A program made the translations under genes and the position numbers. This document shows, one piece after another, positions 55,158 through 63,659 of a DNA stretch of 64,000 nt. This stretch comes from Lentisphaerota bacterium. Lineage in GTDB: Bacteria > Verrucomicrobiota > Lentisphaeria > Victivallales > Victivallaceae. The number at the start of each line of letters is the position of its first letter. The first letter of the stretch is position 1. The notes below the pieces were generated by a model that ran no database searches, was not told the origin of the DNA, and saw only the letters and a program-made list of their open reading frames with translations. Where the stretch lies: positions 19,546-83,545 of the forward strand of contig JAAEMX010000167.1 of assembly GCA_024225035.1 (NCBI GenBank), given 5' to 3'.

Positions 55158-56807
55158 ATGAGAATAAAATGGCAAAATGTTTTGTTAACTGCCGCCGCTG
55201 TTCTAGTCGTAAGTAGCGCTTGGGCTAGAACGATTCCGGAACCAGGCAAAACAACTCCGGGAAAAGAGCAAACTTCTCCTTCTGCAACCGCAGTGTTACC
55301 GGCAAAGCCGGTTACTAATATTGCTAAAAAACATAGCATTAACGGCCTGAAAAATTCAATTGTAAAAATATTTGCAATGTGCAGCAATCCCAATTATTAC
55401 CAGCCATGGCAGAATTACGGGCAGAGTTCCGCTGTTGGTTCAGGGTTTGTTATCGAGGGAAACCGTATTTTAACAAATGCTCATATTGTCGCGAACCAAA
55501 CCTTTATGCTAGTTCGCAAACCAGGCACTCAGAAAAAGTATATCGCTCAGCTTGAAGTAGTTGGTCATGAATGTGATTTAGCGATCCTGACAGTTAAAGA
55601 CCCTGAATTTTTTAAAGGCATTAAGCCTCTGAAACTTGGCGATTTGCCGGATTTACAGAGTTCAGTTATTGTTCTCGGGTTCCCTATTGGCGGTGATAAT
55701 ATATCCGTTACTGAAGGCGTTATTTCCCGCATCGAACCTATTGTCTATTCACATAGTGGCCGTCGGTTGCTGGCAGTTCAGATTGATGCAGCTATCAATC
55801 CCGGTAACAGCGGTGGACCGGTAATTCATGACGGCGAGGTCGTTGGAGTTGCTTTTCAAGGTCTTTCACAGGCACAAAGTATTGGTTTTATGATACCAGT
55901 ACCAGTAATCAAGCATTTCCTGAATGACGTCAAAGATGGTACTTTCCACGGTTTTCCTGATGTTCCGTTTGATTACTCTGAAATGGAGAATCCTGATATC
56001 AGAAAATGGGCTGGCATGAAGCCTGAACAGACTGGTATTATTATTCGTTCTCTTCCTCCGCAAGTTAAAGAAACCGGTGAATTTAAAGTAAATGATGTTG
56101 TACTCGCTATTGATGGAGTAAAGATTGATAATAATGCGACAGTCCATTTCCGTAATGGTGAAGTCATTTTCTTTGGACATCTTGTCTGGCGTAAATTTGT
56201 TGGCGATAAGTGCACTTTTACTATATTGCGCAATGGCAAACAGATAGATGTAGTTTATAAGCTTTGTAAATTTAAACGCTTAGTTCCCAACCGAGTTTTC
56301 GACCGCCTGCCGACATACTACTTTGTTGGAGGAATGCTGTTCGTGCCCCTGACTATCAATTATCTTGATGCGTTCGGCAAGTGGTACAAAGGACCGTTTG
56401 ATCTTGTTTATATGGCAATACATGGCAAAATTTCTAAGGTAAGAAAGCAGGTAGTAGTTCTTTCAATGGTTCTTGCTGATCAAGTAAACGTTGGATATCA
56501 GGATATAGGAGCTCTTGCCGTTACTAAAGTAGATGGTAAGAAAATTAAAGATTTGCGAGAGTTGATATCAATTATTCAAGCTCAGAAAACAGGTTACGTA
56601 ATCCTGGAAATGCACAACAAGATGAAAGTAGTCCTGGATATTGACAAGTTGCGCAAGGCTACCCCTGAAATCATGAAGCGCTACCGGATTCCAAGGGATC
56701 GCAGCCAGGATTTGGCTGATACTATTCCTGGTAAGGAGAACCCGCAAATAATGAAAGCAGCAACCAAACCTCAAGTAATGAAACCTGTTGAGGCGTCGGC
56801 TAAGTAG
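55158..56807 (+). CDS. HtrA/Deg-like trypsin-fold serine protease with C-terminal PDZ region
   Basis: 549 residues from ATG 55158 (TGAGGTG just upstream; a longer ATG at 55146 overlaps that site). Signal peptide about 1-23. The protease domain has all three catalytic residues: H109 (LTNAHIVAN), D140 (ECDLAILTV) and S218 (NPGNSGGPV). The following part holds one PDZ-like region (about 295-375, VNDVVLAIDGVKIDNNATV), then a second, weaker PDZ-like part (about 440-500, YQDIGALAVTKVDGKKIKDL) that resembles plant-type Deg proteins. It acts in the periplasm in protein quality control. The SH3b gene upstream may be co-transcribed (103-base gap). Confidence 0.88.
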   Translation: MRIKWQNVLLTAAAVLVVSSAWARTIPEPGKTTPGKEQTSPSATAVLPAKPVTNIAKKHSINGLKNSIVKIFAMCSNPNYYQPWQNYGQSSAVGSGFVIEGNRILTNAHIVANQTFMLVRKPGTQKKYIAQLEVVGHECDLAILTVKDPEFFKGIKPLKLGDLPDLQSSVIVLGFPIGGDNISVTEGVISRIEPIVYSHSGRRLLAVQIDAAINPGNSGGPVIHDGEVVGVAFQGLSQAQSIGFMIPVPVIKHFLNDVKDGTFHGFPDVPFDYSEMENPDIRKWAGMKPEQTGIIIRSLPPQVKETGEFKVNDVVLAIDGVKIDNNATVHFRNGEVIFFGHLVWRKFVGDKCTFTILRNGKQIDVVYKLCKFKRLVPNRVFDRLPTYYFVGGMLFVPLTINYLDAFGKWYKGPFDLVYMAIHGKISKVRKQVVVLSMVLADQVNVGYQDIGALAVTKVDGKKIKDLRELISIIQAQKTGYVILEMHNKMKVVLDIDKLRKATPEIMKRYRIPRDRSQDLADTIPGKENPQIMKAATKPQVMKPVEASAK

Positions 56808-56822
56808 TTTTTGATGAGATAT

Positions 56823-57173
56823 CTAAGGGATGATCGCTAACTGTTGTATGTCTTCATGCGGCTCAGCATCATCCCTGTATATTTTGAACGTGACTTTATA
56901 TAAATTACTGTCATCGCCTGAATCTGCTTTAGTAAGTAATGGATTGACTATAGTGAAGTGCCGTAATCTTAACTGATTATCTCCAGAGGTAAACAGCATT
57001 TTCAGGCTGGGCAGAAGTTCATGATTATCCAGTTCCAAAGATCCTATAAGTACAGTCCCAAGTCGGCATGCTGCTGATACTACAGGAGTGATTACCGCGA
57101 TATCACGTTGAAGATCGTAATTAATATCGTATTTAATTGAATCAATTGTAATTGCAGAATTGCCGAAAACCAT
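56823..57173 (-). CDS. Small soluble protein, function unknown
   Basis: 116 residues with a mixed alpha/beta composition, starting MVFGNSAITIDSIKYDINYD and ending VTFKIYRDDAEPHEDIQQL. TTGGAG lies 6 bases before the ATG. No motif recognised. Convergent with the protease gene, with 15 bases between stops and no terminator visible. Confidence 0.65.
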   Translation of the reverse strand: MVFGNSAITIDSIKYDINYDLQRDIAVITPVVSAACRLGTVLIGSLELDNHELLPSLKMLFTSGDNQLRLRHFTIVNPLLTKADSGDDSNLYKVTFKIYRDDAEPHEDIQQLAIIP

Positions 57174-57520
57174 ACTTCACTCCAAGTTTGCAACGATATT
57201 TTATCTACTGCTAATCTCATACATAATATATGCGATAAGAGTATTCAAAGCAGCAGGCGTAAAACGTTTGTCGGTTGATTTTTTTGTAATATATTGTATG
57301 TTATAAGACTTTCAAGTTCGAATGAACATACAGGTAGAGCTCTAATTAAAGATAAGAAGATTTAGTTTTTTTTACGGCTTTGCCTTGAATATTTTAGCAT
57401 ATAGTGTAAATTTCAAGCTCCATCTATGGACAGTTTGATGTTTACGCAGGATTGAAACGCGTTTCTGTTGCCTGCTTTAAATTATAATTTAAGTGGAATT
57501 ATTAAAAAGGATTAATAAAA
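57174..57520 (+). promoter_or_regulatory. Gene-free leader region of rpmH with a promoter match
   Basis: About 350 bases, AT-rich. A sigma-70-like pair TTGAAT (57385-57390), 16 bases, TAAATT (57407-57412) lies 110 bases ahead of rpmH. A weak stem GTATGTT...AACATAC sits near 57296-57333. I looked for DnaA boxes (TTATCCACA type) because rpmH is often next to oriC, and found none. Confidence 0.5.
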
Positions 57521-57655
57521 ATGAAAAGAACTTTTCAACCTTCAGTAGTGAAAAGAAAACGTAAATTCGGATTCAGAAGCAGAATGGCTTCTAAAGCAGG
57601 AAGAGCCTGCATTAAACGTCGTCGCCAGAAAGGCCGCTCAAGTCTTTCAGCCTGA
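57521..57655 (+). CDS. rpmH: 50S ribosomal protein L34
   Basis: 44 residues, the normal size: [20 protein letters not shown], then [21 protein letters not shown]34 is a short, very basic large-subunit protein. AAAAAGG precedes the ATG. It heads the conserved rpmH-rnpA-yidD-yidC-khpB cluster. Confidence 0.97.
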   Translation: MKRTFQPSVVKRKRKFGFRSRMASKAGRACIKRRRQKGRSSLSA

Positions 57656-57735
57656 TAAGCGGGTAAATGGTTGATCTTCGGGCAGGCGATCCGGTCTTAT
57701 AAGTTTAAAAATTTTAACTCTGGTTTTGCTTTATC

Positions 57736-58089
57736 TTGAAGAAAAGTTTAACATCAGCTGATAAAATCGCGCTTAAATCAGAGTTTGATTACATCAGGGC
57801 TAAAGGGAAAAAGTATGTTGCAAACTGCATGCTGTTGGTTGTTGCTCCCTCGCCCGATGGTAAACTGCGTTGCGGTGTTGTATGTGGAAAAAAGTACAGC
57901 AATTCAGCAGTAAAGAGGAATCGGGCAAGGCGACTACTTTGGGAGTCGCTGCGACTGCTGAAAGATCAAATCAATCCAGCTCATTGTATCATGATTCCGC
58001 GCCAGAGAATTGCTGCTCTAAAACAGCAGGAGGTTCAAAAGGCTCTGAATTATCTGATCCGAAAAGCCGGGTTGTTGGAGGAGCATTAA
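57736..58089 (+). CDS. rnpA: Ribonuclease P protein component
   Basis: 117 residues from TTG 57736. RnpA is the protein cofactor of the ribozyme that trims tRNA 5' ends. Family segments: ALKSEFDYIRAKGKKYVANC (about 12-31) and the signature GKKYSNSAVKRNRARRLLWE (about 51-70), including the RNR motif. A clear ribosome site is not seen before the TTG, so the start is fairly uncertain, but the N-terminus aligns well. The 3' end overlaps the region where yidD begins. Confidence 0.92.
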   Translation: MKKSLTSADKIALKSEFDYIRAKGKKYVANCMLLVVAPSPDGKLRCGVVCGKKYSNSAVKRNRARRLLWESLRLLKDQINPAHCIMIPRQRIAALKQQEVQKALNYLIRKAGLLEEH

Positions 58090-58352
58090 AGCATTTTACG
58101 CCTTCCGGGATTTTTATCCTTGTTATAAAGGCCTATCAACAAGCAATTTCACCGTGGTTCCCACGATGCTGTCGTTTTGAGCCAAGCTGCTCTGAATATG
58201 CATTGCAAGCGTTTAGGATACATGGTTTGTTTAAGGGGCTGGCTTTGACTGTTTGGCGTTTAATGCGTTGCCAGCCATTCTGTAGAGGAGGAAACGATCC
58301 TGTTCCGCCAAAAAAAGACAGGTCACGTGCGTTGAGTACCCGCAAAAATTGA
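58086..58352 (+). CDS. yidD: Membrane protein insertion efficiency factor YidD (start unresolved)
   Basis: The frame ends at 58352 and covers the full YidD sequence: VIKAYQQAISPWFPRCCRFEPSCSEYALQA, the signature with several Cys, then WRLMRCQPFCRGGNDPVPP. YidD is a small amphipathic membrane-associated protein helping YidC insertion. No ATG, GTG or TTG lies in frame near the expected start. GGAGGA at 58077-58082 is well placed, but the codon after the usual gap is TTA (58086); further ATA/ATT codons lie downstream, and the nearest upstream in-frame ATG (57882) lies far inside rnpA. The coordinate is therefore a best guess. Confidence 0.75.
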   Translation, partial: LKHFTPSGIFILVIKAYQQAISPWFPRCCRFEPSCSEYALQAFRIHGLFKGLALTVWRLMRCQPFCRGGNDPVPPKKDRSRALSTRKN

Positions 58353-58362
58353 GGTTTTTACC

Positions 58363-60087
58363 GTGAAATTTGATAAGCAGACTATAGCAGCTTTTGTAAT
58401 ATGCATTGCTGTACTTCTATTATGGACCCCGTTTTGCCGTATGATGGGGTGGATACCTGAGGAAAAGAAACCAGTCAGCAGTGAACAGCCTGCAGCAGTC
58501 AAAAGCCCGGACGATGTGGTTGCCGGAGGCAAAAAGTCAGAAATAAAGCCTGCAGCTGTAAATGAAACCAAACAGGTTTCTGAAGCCGCTAATAAAATAA
58601 GTAACTCTAAGTTACTGAATATACCTCTCCAGAAAATCAGCAATAAAGACATCCAGATGACTTTTAGTCCTGCTGAAGGTGATTGTAAACAGGTTGTTTT
58701 TAAGCACTACTTTAAATCTGATTATAAAACAGAAATATCCCTGAAAAATGGAATAAAACCGGGAGCTCTTGAAATATTTGGTAAAGAGCCTTGGAAAGTT
58801 ATCAGCATCGTTGATAACAGCAAAACCGGTGACAATAGTTACAAGCTCGTACGTAAAATGGAAACTGCTTCCGGACAGCAGTTCCTGCTCAGTCAGAATT
58901 GGAAAATCGTTGATGATTTTCTTGCTGATTATACAATAACAGTAAAAAACATCAGCGGAAAAGAGCTTGAACTTAAAGATTTTTCAATGCTTGGTAATCC
59001 GATACCGCCAATGGCCCAGCTTTCTGGTGACTTGATTCGCCGTGAGACTCACAGTGTTGATTATTATACAGCTGAAGGAAGTTTCGGTGATATTGATATT
59101 GGTGGCAAAGAATCTAAGTTTGAATTTACCCCAAAAGATAAAATCAAGTGGGTAGCTGTAACCAACAAGTACTTTACCGCTCTGCTATTACCTGCAAAAC
59201 CGTTTGACCAGCTTGTTAAAAAGCGCATCGAGCGTCAAGGTAAGAAAGACGAAAAAGACTATTTTGTTGGAGCCTCCGGTGGTCTTTACAGCCAAGTGAA
59301 TGTTTTGTCTGGAAAAGAAGTTTCTTTTTCCGCTAAGTATTACTGTGGCCCTAAAATTATAGCTGAACTCAAAAAAGTTGACTCTTCAGCATCTAAACTC
59401 ATGCATCTGGCATGGGGACCACTTGATTGGATCGCTAGAGTTATGCTCAATGCCCTGGTATGGCTAAAATCGCTTTGCGGTTCCTATGGTTGGAGCATTA
59501 TTATCATTACTATTATCGTTCGTCTCATTTTCTGGCCTATTACCCAAAAGGCTAATAACTCCATGAAGAAAATGCAGACCCTGCAGCCTAAGATTAAAGC
59601 AATTCGTGAACAGTATAAAAATGACTCACAAGTCATGAACTCAAAAGTCATGGAGCTTTATCGCCAGGAAAAAGTTAATCCACTTGGCGGATGTCTCCCC
59701 ATCCTGCTGCAGATCCCCGTATTTATCGCTCTTTATCAGACTTTGGACGGCGCAGTAGAGTTGCGTCAAGTTCCTTTCTGGTGGGCCGCTGACCTTGCAA
59801 AACCTGATACCGTTGCGGTTCTTTTCGGACTGCCGCTCAATCCACTTATTCTGGCTATGGTTGGCCTGATGGTAATTCAGCAGCGCTTAACTCCTTCTGC
59901 TATGGATCCAATGCAGCAGAAAATGATGTTGCTGATGCCGCTTGTAATGCTGTTCTTCTTGTACAGCTTGCCATCAGGATTGACTCTTTACTGGACAGTT
60001 AGCCAGATTCTTAGCATTGTTCAGCTGCTTGTTCAGCAAAAAATGAATACTGGGGAGAAAACCAAAATTATAAAGAAAACAGCTTAG
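58363..60087 (+). CDS. yidC: Membrane protein insertase YidC
   Basis: 574 residues from GTG 58363, 7 bases after GAGGT. YidC inserts and folds inner-membrane proteins, alone or with Sec. N-terminal span (about 8-26), a Lys/Ala-rich linker, a periplasmic beta-domain (about 85-330, typical of Gram-negative YidC) and the conserved core with five spans (about 360-560), with the motifs YGWSIIIITIIVRLIFWPITQ, NPLGGCLPILLQIPVFIALY and PMQQKMMLLMPLVM. The periplasmic domain supports a two-membrane cell. Confidence 0.96.
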   Translation: MKFDKQTIAAFVICIAVLLLWTPFCRMMGWIPEEKKPVSSEQPAAVKSPDDVVAGGKKSEIKPAAVNETKQVSEAANKISNSKLLNIPLQKISNKDIQMTFSPAEGDCKQVVFKHYFKSDYKTEISLKNGIKPGALEIFGKEPWKVISIVDNSKTGDNSYKLVRKMETASGQQFLLSQNWKIVDDFLADYTITVKNISGKELELKDFSMLGNPIPPMAQLSGDLIRRETHSVDYYTAEGSFGDIDIGGKESKFEFTPKDKIKWVAVTNKYFTALLLPAKPFDQLVKKRIERQGKKDEKDYFVGASGGLYSQVNVLSGKEVSFSAKYYCGPKIIAELKKVDSSASKLMHLAWGPLDWIARVMLNALVWLKSLCGSYGWSIIIITIIVRLIFWPITQKANNSMKKMQTLQPKIKAIREQYKNDSQVMNSKVMELYRQEKVNPLGGCLPILLQIPVFIALYQTLDGAVELRQVPFWWAADLAKPDTVAVLFGLPLNPLILAMVGLMVIQQRLTPSAMDPMQQKMMLLMPLVMLFFLYSLPSGLTLYWTVSQILSIVQLLVQQKMNTGEKTKIIKKTA

Positions 60088-60112
60088 TCTGTAAAAATCT
60101 AAGGAGTAGCAA

Positions 60113-60667
60113 ATGGATAACACTAAAACTATCGAAAAACAGGAAAAAGCGTCACGTACGCTGGCCATCATGCTCGATTACCTCGGTCTCGATGCAGATC
60201 TTAAAGCAGAACAGAAAGGCGCTAATATAGCTATTAGAATAGCATCTGAAGATGCTGGACGTATTATTGGACGTAAAGGGCAGACCCTTGAAAACCTTCA
60301 GCTTCTTTTAAACCGTATGCTGTTCAACGGGGACAAAGAATTTCCTCGTATTATGCTTGATATCGACGGCTATAGTCGTCGTGGCGGAACTCGTCGTCCC
60401 AGTAACGGAAACGGAAACGGCGGCAGACGTCGTTCTTCACATGGCATGCGTGATGAGCGTAACAGTATGAATGAAGAACAACTTATTCAGCAGGCAGTTG
60501 ATGCCTCCAAAGAAGTTAAACGCTGGGGGGAAAAAGTAATTTTACCTCCGATGAATTCTCATGACCGCAGAATAATTCACATCACCTTAAAAGATGATAG
60601 GGAACTTGCGACTCATAGTGAGGGCGAAGGCTCTCTCAAAAAAGTCGTAATATCTTTGAAAAAATAG
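60113..60667 (+). CDS. khpB: KH-R3H RNA-binding protein KhpB/Jag
   Basis: 184 residues. A KH domain (about 35-85) carries the GxxG loop GRIIGRKGQTLENLQLLLNR; a Gly/Arg/Asn-rich linker follows (GGTRRPSNGNGNGGRRRSSHG); an R3H domain (about 130-184) ends the protein with PPMNSHDRRIIHITLKDDRE. In Gram-positives the homologue pairs with KhpA in RNA control and cell elongation; here the position after yidC is standard. The N-terminal Jag domain is very short. Confidence 0.93.
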   Translation: MDNTKTIEKQEKASRTLAIMLDYLGLDADLKAEQKGANIAIRIASEDAGRIIGRKGQTLENLQLLLNRMLFNGDKEFPRIMLDIDGYSRRGGTRRPSNGNGNGGRRRSSHGMRDERNSMNEEQLIQQAVDASKEVKRWGEKVILPPMNSHDRRIIHITLKDDRELATHSEGEGSLKKVVISLKK

Positions 60668-60702
60668 TTTTTTCGAGTTGAAAAACTCCAAATATAGATT
60701 AC

Positions 60703-60740
60703 AATAAGGTCTCGTCAGAAATGGTGAGACCTTATTTATT
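60703..60740 (+). terminator. Hairpin after khpB
   Basis: AATAAGGTCTC (60703-60713) pairs with GAGACCTTATT (60726-60736); a short T-rich tail (TATTG) follows, directly before tRNA-Pro. Probably an intrinsic terminator of the yidC-khpB transcript. Confidence 0.65.
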
Positions 60741-60742
60741 GT

Positions 60743-60820
60743 CGGAGCGTGGCTCAGCCTGGTTAGAGCGCTGCGTTCGGGACGCAGAAGTCGGAGGTTC
60801 GAATCCTCTCGCTCCGACCA
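60743..60820 (+). tRNA. tRNA-Pro(CGG)
   Basis: Acceptor CGGAGCG/CGCTCCG with discriminator A and encoded CCA (60818-60820), D arm TGGCTCAGCCTGGTTAGAGCG, anticodon stem CTGCG/CGCAG around loop TTCGGGA (anticodon CGG), T loop GGTTCGAATCC. It reads CCG codons. Confidence 0.93.
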
Positions 60821-61013
60821 TTTTCCACCTACAGATTTCTTTCTCCTTCCCAAGCCAAATCATGCTGAATATATACCCTCATGCACATGAATTTTTTTTC
60901 TTGTTAAATTTTAGATTTTAATAATTGCTTTAATTATTACTCGTGCTATTTTCGATTTTACAGTCAAATTGCTTAGTTGTTTTAATAAACCGTCTATGCA
61001 GAGGATTATGACT

Positions 61014-61550
61014 ATGAATGACGATAAATTACATCACGGCTTGGTGATGGTTTACACAGGAAACGGGAAAGGTAAGACTACCGCCGCAATGGGGATGGCT
61101 GTAAGGGCAGTCGGATGGAAACAAAAGGTCCTTATTATCCAGTTTGCTAAAGGTGGTTGGAAATCTGGCGAACAGGATGTTCTCTCTTCTCTTGATGAGG
61201 TTAGTCTTGTGACCCTTGAAGAAGACGCTACTTGGATAGAAGATCGTTCTGATGATGAAAATCGCGCTGAAGCAACGCGGGGGCTTGATTTTCTCGAAAA
61301 CTCTATTTCTGCAAAAGAGTGCAATCTTGTGATACTAGATGAAATAAACGTTTTGCTTAGCAAGGGTTTTGTTGATTTTTCTAGGCTGAAAAGACTGTTA
61401 TCTGAGCGCCCGGAGTGGATGACGGTGATCTTGACAGGACGGGGGGCTACTGAGGAGTTGTGTGGTCTCGCTGATCTTGTATCGGAAGTTATAGAAATAA
61501 AACATCCCTTTCAGGCTGGAATTTCTGCACAGAAAGGTATCGATTTTTAG
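61014..61550 (+). CDS. ATP:cob(I)alamin adenosyltransferase, CobA/CobO type
   Basis: 178 residues from ATG 61014 (AGAGG 9 bases upstream; longer readings lack one). P-loop at GNGKGKTT (16-23), then VLIIQFAKGGWKSGE (about 38-52) and the Walker B-like CNLVILDEINVLLSKGF. It converts cob(I)alamin to adenosylcobalamin, the coenzyme form of vitamin B12. No other cobalamin gene or riboswitch was found in the window, so salvage of imported corrinoids is possible. Confidence 0.88.
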   Translation: MNDDKLHHGLVMVYTGNGKGKTTAAMGMAVRAVGWKQKVLIIQFAKGGWKSGEQDVLSSLDEVSLVTLEEDATWIEDRSDDENRAEATRGLDFLENSISAKECNLVILDEINVLLSKGFVDFSRLKRLLSERPEWMTVILTGRGATEELCGLADLVSEVIEIKHPFQAGISAQKGIDF

Positions 61551-61681
61551 CCGTATTATTGCTTGATTTTGTTAAATTTTGTTATTTTATTCAGTAAAAT
61601 TAAATATCCGATTTGACAAATTGATTTTCAAAAATATAATACAGCTTTGTGACAGAATTGATAGGAAAAGGAGAGCCTTAT

Positions 61682-61972
61682 ATGAGCACTATTTGTCCAT
61701 ATTGTAATATTGAAGTCAGTGAAAATATGATCGAAGCTGAAGATGGTTGCTGCCCGGAGTGCGGGGCAATTATTAGTGTATCTTCAATCTTCTCTGATGG
61801 AGATGCCGTTGCCTATAACGAAGGCGATGATTACGATGAAATTGATGAAGACGAAATTCTTGATGATGAAGACATCGAAGAAAAACTTTTCAATGATGAA
61901 GAATTTGATGATGAAGAATTCGACTACAAAGAGGAGTTTGGAGATGATGACTTTGAAGAAGAAGACTTCTAA
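61682..61972 (+). CDS. Zinc-ribbon protein with long acidic tail, function unknown
   Basis: 96 residues from ATG 61682 (AAAGGAG 9 bases upstream). Residues 5-8 and 24-27 hold two CxxC pairs (CPYC and CPEC) that form a zinc ribbon; the C-terminal 45 residues are almost all Asp, Glu and Tyr/Phe in repeated DDEEFDDEEF-like units. Such tails mimic nucleic acid or interact with basic proteins. Not assigned to a named family. Confidence 0.72.
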   Translation: MSTICPYCNIEVSENMIEAEDGCCPECGAIISVSSIFSDGDAVAYNEGDDYDEIDEDEILDDEDIEEKLFNDEEFDDEEFDYKEEFGDDDFEEEDF

Positions 61973-62046
61973 ATGTTGACTTCATTAAACTACTGCTTTT
62001 CTTGAAAAAATGCCGGAAGAATCCAAGCGTTTTTTATTTATAAGAA

Positions 62047-63659
62047 TTAATCCCAGTTTGCTTTGCCGGTTGCTGCGTGATTACGGAGTAAGTCCCTCTT
62101 TATTTTTCCACTGTATGTTTTGGGAAGCTTTTTGAGAAATTCTATTTCACGGGGGTACATGGGGCCGTTAATCTTTTACAATGATCCTGTAGTTCCTTCG
62201 TTAATCTCTGGCACGGTGTATAATTATTGTTCAGCACCACATATGCCTTTACGCGTGCACCTCTTATTTTGTCAGGAGCCCCAACTACTCCGACTTCTTG
62301 AATTGCTGGATGCTGCATCATCACTTCTTCAACCTCTGATGGGCCAATTCGATAACCTGAGCTTTTGATTATGTCATCATTGCGTCCTTCAAACCAGAAA
62401 TAACCGTCAATATCTTGACTGGCTCTATCGCCAGTGTAATAAAAGCCATTTTTAAACACTTCTCTGTTTGCTGTACTATTGTTAAGGTATTCAATAAATA
62501 ATCCTGGTGGAGTTTGCTCTTTTAAGTTTACTGCAATCCTGCCTTTGGTGCCGGGGGAAACTTTGTCTCCACTATTACTATGGATTTCGATACTCCAGTC
62601 GGGAGATGCCTTGCCCATGGAGCCTGAGCGCGGCGTTACATTTTTAAAGTTTGCAATCATGCATACCGTTTCAGTTTGACCATATCCTTGCAGGATAGGG
62701 ATGCCGGTGTTTTGTTCCCATGCTATTTGAGTTTCAGAGTGCAATGGTTCTCCGGCTGAAAAGCAATGACGTAGTTTTTTAAAGTCAAACGATTCCAGAT
62801 TGCTAAGAACCAGCATTCTGTATACTGTAGGTGGGGCACAAAAGGACGTTATTTCGTATTTTCCGAATAAAGGCAGTAAGTCTTCAGCATGAAACTTTCC
62901 TCTGAAATCATATATGAAAACGGCGCAGCCAACGATCCACTGCCCGAAATAGTTTCCCCATACATTTTTGCCCCATCCGGTGTCAGCTATTGTATAATGA
63001 AGATCATCTGCTTTTAATTGTTGCCATAACTCTGCGGTTATACGATGTCCTAGCGGATAGCTGTGACTGTGAAGAACCATCTTAGGATGTTTACTGGTTC
63101 CGGATGTAAACATAATCATCATAGGATCTGAAAACAGGGTTTTAATCGGCTGAGGCAGGTTTATATGCCCTTTAGATAATTTTACGTCACTTTTGACCTC
63201 ATTCAGATATGAAATCCATTCGCTGCGGTCAGCGTCAACAAGAACTTTGTCAGTCATATTGGGGCATGAGCTGGATATATCGTTAAACTTCTCAGAATTT
63301 TCAAGATCGGTAATGGCCATTTTGAAGTTTCCAGCTTTTATTCTCTGTTTTACATCCTCGGCTGTAAGCAATGTAGGGGAGGGGCATTGTATGGCTCCAA
63401 CTTTTATCATTGCAAGAGAAAAAATCCACCACTCCGGGATACGAGGTAGCATTAGAAAAATACGGTCGCCCTTTTTAATACCATATTTAATAAGCAGATT
63501 CGCTGCTTGATTAGAAAGCTCTGCGAGGTCTTTGAAGCTCAATCTCTTTTCCGTTCCAGTTTCATTGACCCATAGCATAGCAAGCTTATTTGGTGTAATA
63601 GCAACTCTTTGATCTATAATATCGCGCGCGTAGTTGAAGTATTCAGGGATATTGGTCAA
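62047..63659 (-). pseudogene. AMP-forming acyl-CoA synthetase (MACS-like), 3' end frameshifted by a 4-bp deletion
   Basis: The long frame (63659 to 62142) holds 505 residues: the AMP-binding loop MFTSGTSKHPKMV, GYGQTETVCM, YYTGDRASQDIDGYFWFEGR and SSGYRIGPSEVEEVMM. Near the C-terminus it leaves the family sequence at LTAPCTPVK*. In the next frame the family tail continues as YPREIEFLKKLPKTYSGKIK and ends at 62047-62049, which holds the adenylating Lys in the PKTxSGKI motif. Comparison with the usual TAPYKYPREIEF indicates 4 bases lost after the CCA of TAP. Acyl-AMP formation needs that Lys, so the main frame is probably inactive. No reaction substrate is implied by neighbours. Confidence 0.82.

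Noticed and set aside
57174..57520. Origin of replication next to rpmH
   Set aside because: No DnaA-box cluster, no dnaA gene and no AT-rich repeat array was found in this gap.
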